In this document: positions 12,701-22,800 of the stretch, one piece after another
Numbering within the stretch: the first letter of the stretch is position 1
How the letters are laid out: each line of letters starts with the position of its first letter
NCBI RefSeq assembly: GCF_020080835.1
Contig: NC_058160.1
Coordinates: forward strand, 744,001-808,000
Origin: Cotesia glomerata
Taxonomy: Eukaryota; Arthropoda; Insecta; Hymenoptera; Braconidae
Direction: 5' to 3'
Length of the DNA stretch: 64,000 nucleotides
Notes under the pieces: model-generated
Told to the model about the DNA's origin: nothing
Seen by the model: only the letters and a program-made list of their open reading frames with translations
Database searches by the model: none
Position numbers and translations under genes: made by a program

Positions 12701-15700
12701 TCAATAAAAATTTTCTAATTCAAATTTTTTTCTTCTTAATTTAAACATTTAGACCTGATTAAACAAAATGATTTGATATGATTACTTTTTTAATAATTTT
12801 TAATCCTTTCAAATCATTTTAAATCATATCTCTTATAGGCATTTAACATTGTGAAATAATTTTTAATAAATAAATTAATTTAAAAATAAATTATACTTCA
12901 ATAAATTATTTAAAAAAATTGAAAATTGATTTTTCGAAAAATGGATGAGATTGAATTTAATAATTACTGGATTGGGTTGAGCTGTAGTTATCAAAGTTGT
13001 AAGTTAATGTTAATGAGGATGTAAATTAAACAGGAATAAATTAACGCAGATTTTATTCCACATTCCTCGCTGTTGATCACATGATTAACGTGTACGTGAT
13101 GCAGACATTGAGTTAGATTTGTCCGTAGGTGTGGATGAGTATGTGTGAATGTGTGGATGGATGGGGATTGTGGATGTGATGTTAAAGCGACGTGCCTTCA
13201 AATACGGTTTCCAATTGTTTCGCAGGAGCAGCTGGCGGAATTGGAATCGGCGTTCGCGAAATCTCATTATCCGGACATATACTGTAGAGAGGAATTAGCG
13301 AGGAGCACGAAATTGAACGAGGCTAGAATCCAGGTGAGTAGAGTATCCAACTATCCTATAACATTCCATTTAACTCTCATCATTCCGAATATATATACAT
13401 ATAATATATATTTGTTTATTATTTGTCATCATATCATCCTTTCAATTACTTTGCAATCAACATTTTTATTTTTAGATCAAATTTTGGTTGTTTTAATTTG
13501 CAATTTAAGTTAATGCTGTAATTATTCAAGCTTTGGGTTATTTCTTCATTCAAGTACAATTCAATTTTATTAGAGAAATTTCGGTTGTATATTTCTTCAC
13601 ATACATTTTAATCTTTTTATACTCTCGGTGCAAAATATTGATAAAATTGAAAGTTAAGACTTTTGCGCAATATTGTAATTAATTATTGAGAAAAAATATC
13701 ATTATAATTATAAAAAGTTTTAATAATTAAACTGACGTAAAATATCAATTCTTTTTTATAAATTTTTTAGTTAAGAATTTAAATAATTGTTTTTTTTTTG
13801 GCTCTAAAAATTTTCTGTCTTGATTAATTAATAAAATTCTTGAATTAAGTAAAATTTACTTAAATTAATAAAAATTTCCTAATTCAAAATTTTTTCTTCT
13901 TGATTTAAGTTAAAAAAATTCTTTAAAATAATTTTATAGACTAAAAAACATTTATTTTTATCAGCCCACGGAAAAAACCGACAAAAAATTAATTTTTCCA
14001 TGTAAATTTTTTCTCCATTTATTAAAAAATTAATTTGATTAAAAAAGATAAAATTTTTGATCAAGAAGAGAATTTTATTGTCGATTTAAGCAGAAAAATT
14101 CTTAAACCAAGTAAAAATAATTTAAATTATCAAAAATTCTTAATTCAAGAGCTTTTTTGTTTAATTCAAAACAAAATTTCTTTAAAATGATTTTTTTGAC
14201 TTAAAAGTATTTCTTTTATCTAAATTTTTTTACAATTAAAAAATTTGATTAAAATCTTAACTAAAAAAAATAGTTTTGAAGAATTTTCTAATCTTAAAAA
14301 TTCTTCACTCAAAGCATCAAAAATTTTTTAGTTGAAAAACTTTTCTTCTAGATAAAATATAATTAAATTTATCAAAATGATCTTCTGAACAAAAGATTTT
14401 ATCTTAATTTTTTCACTGAAGTAAAACTTCTTAAAAGGAAGAATAATTAAAAAAAAAAAAAAAAAATACCGAATAACTTAAACCTTGTTAAGCAGTCAAT
14501 AAACAAAAAAGGACATTTTGAAAATTGCAAACTCAGTGACAGTGCAGAGTGCTCTTTGTCCTTGTGTCTTACAGTGGGTCTCGCGAGCGCACAGTGTGAC
14601 TCATTTCGCGTAATTGAATGAAAGACGCGAGTGTGCAGGGGCGCTTAAATTGAATTACCAGCGCAAATGTCGATTCAAGATATATCTCCGCTTGGATATA
14701 CTCCCATTGCAACTCTACCCTCTTTCTCTGTTTCTATTTCTGCACATCTGATGAGACACTTTTCCCTCATACTCACCAATATCTCTCCTCGCTCTTCCAT
14801 TTCTATTTCTATTGTATTTTTTTATTTTTTTTTTTTAATATAAAAAAGAAAAATCAAGCCGCGAAAAAGCCTGGAAAATAATTGAATCGGGTAAAGAGTA
14901 GAATGAGCTTAAGGGCTCTTATAAAATATTTAAAAAAACAGGTAAATGTTAAATGGGATCTCAAAGAGAAATGGGCATTCAAAATAATTTAATGGTCGGC
15001 GTGGAGGCAGTCCTGTAGCTAAAGCTCAACCCGCGCTTCCTATTTTCCAGTAGCAGTAATACGCGGATGAGAAATTGACAAAACTCCGTCGACGAGGCGG
15101 TTGGAGGTACATATTAAAGCAGTTCCCGCTTTTGATATATAATGCACGGGTGTTGTTTGCGTTAAAAGCCCGAGAACCACCGTGACTTAACCCTGTTAAA
15201 CTGCGATGCCAAGTAAAACGCGGTTTGCTTTTACTGATGCACCCACTACTGCCTATATAAGTTATGCACAAAGCATCACTTCCGCACTTCGTCGAGCTAT
15301 TTCCTATATATTATCATCGTTATTATTATGTGTACCTATGCCAGATTTTTAATATTCTTCTGTCCCTCTGCGTCGGCATTTAAAAATTTTTGTTTACTTT
15401 TAAATCTTCTTCTGCTTCTAAGGATTTATTTGTATTAAAAAATATTTGTTAATAGGTAACGATTCATTTATTAGAGAACACATTTTAGTATTAAACAAAT
15501 ATTTTTTAGTATTTAAAATGATTTGTTTGTATTTCATAAATCTGACATTCATTTATTAAATATTAATAAATACTATGAAATATTCGTTAAGGAATAAAAA
15601 GTGGTCTCTAATAAATGATTTGTTAAATATTAACAAATATTTTTAATTATATATAAAAATTAACTTGATTCAAGAGAAAAATTCTTTAACTAAAAAAATC

Positions 15701-18700
15701 ATTTTTAAGAGTTTTATTTTATTAAATAAAGTAAAATTTACTTAATCCAAGGAAATTTTCTTAGTTTATCAATTTTTCTCCAATCAAGAAGATAAAATTA
15801 TTTACTTAAAAATTATTCAGTTCACAGTAAAAAATTTTGTTAAATATTTAACATTTTTTTGTGTTGATTTAAAAGAATAAATGTTAAATTTACTTAAAAA
15901 TTATTCACTCCACAATAAAAAATTTTGTGTTAAAAATTTTTATGTTAATTATTTAACATTTTTTTGTGTTGATTTAAAAGAATAAATGTTAAATTTTTTA
16001 CTGTGTACTACTCTTGTCAGAAAAAATCATTTAAAATGACTGACAATGTTAATTTTTTATAAAAAAAAATCCTAAAAAATTGAAAATATTCAGAAGGATT
16101 GAAAAAAATTTTAATTTTGTTATTTTCAATTCATTTTTTTTTTTTAATTAGGATAATAACAAATATCAATTATTATCTTTAAAATACTTTTGTGTAAAAA
16201 AATTAAATTAATAGTTTGAGAAATAATTTGAAATTTAAGTTAATTTTAAGTGTAAAAAATTTAACATAATTTTTTTAAGGTAGTATTATAGAAACCACAC
16301 GTGTCAAATATTCCAAACAAAGCGATATTTAATTTACTTAATTGATTTTCCTGTACAAAGCCTTGATACTAAAATTAGCCGACGTTCAAAAATTTTTTAT
16401 TTTTTTCAGCAATTAAATTACAAGTAAAAAAGTAATTATAAAAAATTGCACATAAAATTTTTAAAATCTTCTACATGTGAAATTTTTTCTTTTAATTTTT
16501 TCAATAAGAAAAATTATAAAAATTTCAGATGTCGGCTAATTTAATTTTTATTGCTAAGTCGTATTAGAGAAAGAAAAAACAGAGATAAATTTTGAGTGTT
16601 TTTTTTATTAATTAGCAAAACAATATGCTCTCAATCTTTATTTTTGACTGTAAAAAATATTTAATATGTTTATTTAAAATATTTGATATGTAAATTTATT
16701 TTAATATTCTAAAATTGTATTGTAAGTTTTGAAAAAATAATTTTTTTAGATAGAAAAATATGACCGGGTGTTTTTATGTTTTAATTAAAATTTGATAAAT
16801 TTGTAATAATACTAATATATGTCTTCTTTTGATATAATACTTGAAAAGTAAAAGAGACGAAACGTAAAATAGGTCGAAGTAAAAGCAGCCTGATAATATG
16901 AATATATTAGTGGAATTAATAGAAAAACGTTTGAACTGTGTCATTAAATGAAAGGTAAAAATAAAAGGCGAGAGAAAATAGAGATTGAGAGCTTGAGATT
17001 GGCAAGTTCAAATGAAAACTCGACTAATTTGATATCATTGCGGGACTACCGGATCTCAGTTTTTTTCTTCATACTTTTTCCGCGTTGTAATGAGATTTCT
17101 TGTGCGGTGATTCAAAAATTATTCACTCACCGCGGTTAAGTATTTTTTTTTAAACTTTCAGTTTAACTGGAGCTCGGCTAACCAAATTATCCTGATCAAT
17201 TATTCTATTCGTTTTTTAAAAATTAATTCGGATTAACCTAAAAATTATATTTGCTGATGTTAGAAAACTGTAAAATGTTTGAGGAAAATAATATTCTTCT
17301 TTCATTTTTATAGAATATTTTTTCGGAAACTTCCGACGGGCGCATTATTATTGAATTTTATTACCACAGATTTTAGTTTAAGCTTACACCTTTCAATTAT
17401 TAATATCAATATTTAAATTTCATATACAATAATCATCCATTAAAATGAACAATTATTCAGCTTTTCTGAATAATTTAACAATTAACAAAATTACTTTTAT
17501 GAAATCTGTAATAAAGAAGAAAGAAGGAAAATTTTTGTAAACACTATAGATACTTAGAATTTTATAAGTATCGAGTATTTTACATATAATTATATTAAGT
17601 ACCGACAATACTTAATTTCTTTAAGCATTAATGAAAGAAAAAAATGTCAGACAAAAATTAAAACTCCATTTTTTCAAAATTACATCTTATTCACTGATAA
17701 AAGGATTTCTTAGCATTTAAAAAATATTATAAATACTAAGAAATCTTCTTAAATGCTAAGAAATCCTTCTAAGTGTTTTAAGAATTTTATCTTTTAAAAA
17801 TGCTAGATCTTGGTTTGATGGTTTGAAAAAAGTCATTAATTTTTACTTAGTAGCTTATCTCTTCAGTAATAATCTTCACTACAGTAAAAAAAATTTTTTC
17901 TTCCAACAATTATATAATAATTATAATTTAGGAACATGTAGGACAGGGAATATTTAAATTTTGAACAAAATAATGGGACGTTTTTTGGCCAAGTAATTAT
18001 CGAATAAAAAATCATTAAACTTGGTAGAAGTAAATAATAGTCCTTCGCAAATTAATTCTTTTAATTTTATATTTAATCATTGAAAAAAAAAAATAAATGA
18101 TAAATAAATAGGTAGTGCTCGCGCGTAAAACTACCTTATCTCAGGACCCATCACATATTTAAGTAAATAAACTTTACTATAAAGAAATTACTAATAAACG
18201 CACAACCAATATAATCTTTGAGATTGATTTAATTTTTTGGTTCTCCTTTATTTTAATTTAGATTACTTATAAGACAGAATTATTAAAATGCAGCTAAGTT
18301 AGAGTAGGAAACTAATTATTAACAAAAAATTTCATTTATTATACTTTAACGTAGGCCGCAAGAGAGCGCCAAAAGTAAATTATTTAGTTTAATTATTTTA
18401 AAGAGTGTTTGGAGTATTTTCAGTAAGTCTGATCCTTCTTCAGTGCATTTTACGGTGACACGCGTTAATATCCCCGGACAAAATATCCCCGCGACAAAAT
18501 ATCCCCGCGTTTTTGTTGGTTTAATTTTGAATAAACACACAAACACACTAAAAAAATAATGTTAAGATTAATTTTCAAATTATTATTGATGAATTTTTAT
18601 ATTCTTAAGAATTTTGTCGCGGGGATATTTTGTCCGGGGATATTAACGCACATAACCGCATTTTACATGTCTTTCAAATAAACAAATCGATATATTCAAT

Positions 18701-19825
18701 TGGCATTTGTTGTCACTAGACCAGACTAAATTACCGATAGACTGTACTAAATGTTCTTAATGTAAATATGAATAAAATATCAGCAAAAAATCAAGATTTT
18801 ATTTCTTGTCTTGGCATTTTGTCCGAAATTTTTACTCACTGTAAATCTTCAGTCCGATCATCATCCGTGCAATTAGATGTACACCTACTGGTTCTTTTTT
18901 CCATCATCCATTCGCTGTATTCAGTTGCTCGGATTGGATTATTCGAGGGTGGCGTATCCATCACGAGCTCGATACGAGCCGAGGGAAGATAAACTGGAGA
19001 AGAATCTCGAGTCCTGAGACAGAGATCTCCCTTTACGCGTCTTCTTCAGCTCTCGAGGCCGAGACATTTCAGAGATCTATCTAGGGTGGATAAAATTCGA
19101 TTTAAAATGGCAGCTCAGATATAATGGCAGCCTCCGGTACATCATCGCCTACCCTTGACTCTCATCTCAATTTTACCATCCACTCTCACACTCGCGCACC
19201 GGCCTAAGGCCATTTTATTTATTATTATCCGCTATATTTCTTCTTTTTTCTCAATTCCATCACATACTTTTCTATTATCACTTCTGAGTACGCTCTTCAA
19301 AATTGTTTTCAAGATTTGGTACTAAAATAAGAGAGAATTTTCATCAAAGAGACAATTTTCTTCAAGCAATTTAAAATTTTTTATACGAAATAAAATTTTA
19401 TAGAGCCAACAAAAATTTCTTTTTTATACAAAAAAATTTTTTTATAAATTTGCTTTATTCAAATAAACTTTTCAGAATTTATTAAAATTTTATTTGTCTT
19501 TATGACACTATATTTAAAAAATTTTGATATTTATTCACAATTTTTAACTTAATTTAATTATTTTTCATCTTAATTCTTCAAAATAATTTTTTTTCAAAAA
19601 TAAATTTAATTTTTTCTTCAGTATATTTTAATTTCTTCATAAAAAAATGATCCAACTTTTTGCAAATAATTTTCTTGTTTCAAGATTTTTCTTCTCTTTA
19701 ATTAAGTTAATTTTAACATCAGTGTAAGAAATTTGCTTCCAAATGGTTTTCTTTCTGCATCCAACAGCAGCAGACGCTAAAAAAGAAAAAAATTAGAAAA
19801 TAAAACTGAAAGGTCTGAGTGAAGC

Positions 19826-19858
<33 letters not shown>

Positions 19859-22800
19859 TAAAAGAACATTTAAAAAAGTACTATATCTTTATATATTTTA
19901 GCAGTACTTTTTTTCTGCTGAAAACTCACCCAGTATCTCAAGAAGTAGCAAGAGAGTAAAGAGAAAGAGAGTGGATACGGTTATTGAATTACCAACTCTT
20001 CTTAGCTTTTCAGTTCTTTCAGGATACGCGTCTCTCAGTACACTACAGACGAAAAAAAGTCTCTTAGGTGGATGTTTTTTACAAAAAAACTTTATCATAT
20101 TTTTCCATAAAAAAAAAATTTCTTCTCTTGTCAACTTTGAATTTTCAGCCGAAATTAAAAATATACTGCTTAACTGCGCCATGTTAAATTCGCGGTTCGC
20201 GTTTTATTCGGGGGCGCGTTTACGTCCAGAAATGTCAATAAAACGTGCCCGCCAATGGGATCTCACGGGATGACGTCACGCGTTTACTATCGTCCAATAG
20301 GCGCACGGCAACTGAGCTTTTCTCTCTCGTTCGGGAAACTACCAGCCTCTAGTATAACACCCGCGGGCTTTCTTATCCGTCTCTGGTCCTGTATTGTGTA
20401 CAAGCGATGGGGATGATAATGCTGATGGGTGATGGCTATGTACTGCCCCTCTTTTCGCGGGGGTGTTTCTCTTGGCAACAAAATAATATATAACAATAAA
20501 ATTTATCTGCCATAATTTTTTTAATGAAGAAATTCATTTTTTTTAAGTTAAAATTCCGAAGGAAAAAATTTTTCATTTATTTATATGAAAGTAAAAATAT
20601 ACACGGAAAAAAGTAAAATCAACTGCTAAAAATTACCATTGCAAACAGTAAAATCATGATTTTACTATTCACTATATAATATTTACCATTTAAACGTTAC
20701 AATTTACTCTTTACATGCAAGAAAATACCATTTCAAACAGTAATATTCGCTATGTAAATGTCTAAAATGTTGAAGAATAATAATTAAGAATTCAGACTTT
20801 GATATTTATCATTGCGTACCTTAAAAATGATCTTATGATATGTAAAAAGTATAAAATAAAGTTAATAAATTTCTAATACAAGCAACGTCAATATTTACAA
20901 AGTAAAATGGTAAATTTTAAACGCAACGCTAAAAATCAAACTGTAATTATTGACTTGCTTGGACTGGTAAAATTTATATTTTAAAAGTAGAATTTTTACT
21001 GTTTCAAATGTTAAATTCTTCCAGAGTGAGACCCCCTTCTCTTTCATCTGAGTTCCCCTTCTCCTCATAATATGGATTATATATTGAAATGGCAATTTTT
21101 ACTGTTTAAAACTGTAATTTTTTAAGATGAAAGAGTCGTTATTTACCATAGTGACAGCTACTAATCACTTATTTTCGATATTAAATTATAAATTGTGGCT
21201 TTTATACTTTCTACATTAAGTTCTGTAATTATTTATATTTTTGCCCACCCCAATGTCCGCTTTACTGTTTGAAACTATAAAAATTAACCGGAATCCGAGT
21301 GAATATTACAGTTTACTTTTTTCCGTGTATACACACTGAAAAAGGAAGCTACAAAAATGATATTTTATATTATTGTAAATTGAGGCTTATTCGAAAAAAA
21401 AAAAAACTGGAATAATTATAAAGTTTCAAATATTATAAAATATTAATATTTAAAATTATTAATCAAATTTTTATTTTTACAAATATTAATTTTTTGTAAA
21501 ATTTTCTTAAAAATTTCAAGATTAATTTAAAGAATTATATAAAAAAATTCAGACAAAAATGCAATATTATTATCCCAGTATAATAATAAGTTATAAAATA
21601 TTAATGTTTAAAATTGAATTTATAAAAATGTCATTTCAAATTGTAATTGTTCAGTTTTTTATTTCTAAGCGCTTAGTATAAAATATAATTTTTGTATTTT
21701 TCTTCTTTCAAAATAGCGACTCTGTAATTTATTAATCAAATTTTTATTTTTACAAATATTAATTTTTTTGTAAAATTTTCTTAAAGATTTAAAGATTAAT
21801 TTAAAGAATTATATAAAATAAATTCAGACAAAAAATGCAATATTATTATCCCAGTAATGATAAGTTAATTTTTTTGGCTTGCAGGTATGGTTCCAAAATA
21901 GAAGAGCCAAGTACCGAAAACAAGAGAAACAGTTACAAAAAGCCCTGGCACCGATTCCTACATGTCAAGGTGCGATGATGAGAAATATTTATCCAGGTGC
22001 TGGAAGAGGGTATCAGCCTTACGCTCACCCGCACAATAGTATCAATGGGATAAATCGTTATCCTCAGGTAAATTTCAATATAAATTTTATTTCATCATAC
22101 GTTTCACAAAATAACAAAAAGATTTATTTATTTATTAATTATGCCAAAACAAAATTACATTTTTAATAATATAAAGTACAAAATAACGATATAAATTATT
22201 AATTAAAATTAATATTCATTCATTCAATTTTAATCGAGGTTTTGATTTAATTAAAAAAAAAAAACTTGAATTACGGCTTAGTGTATTTACAAAATTTTAA
22301 ATAACAATTCCCACCTTTGTAGTTAACAATAAATTTTTTCGGTAAAAATGAATTTTTTTATCAGTAAAACTTTTCCAAAAATTATAGACTTAAAATTTTA
22401 TCAGTAACAATATTAAATATTAAATGAGGAAATAAAAAAAATATAAATTAGCTTTCATATAGATAATGTGAAATAAAAAAAATTCTCTATGAAATTATTC
22501 ATCTTGAACCCGCATGGATTAAATATAATTGACGTGGTGTGGCATACACGTGGTCCATCAGTATACCCATGTAACTAAATTGCATTTGTAGGTAATTAGT
22601 AGAGCCCGCTTCGGATTACCGAGAGCCTGTCGCTTTAATTGACCCGATAATTTGTACCACCGATACGGATGCCACTGAAAAATTATTTTTCTTTCTAATA
22701 ATATTAATATTAATATTATTTGACTAGATTTTTACAGATTCTATTAATAAATAATAATAAAAAACAATTTATTGCAGATGGGAGCGTCGTCTTATCCAAG

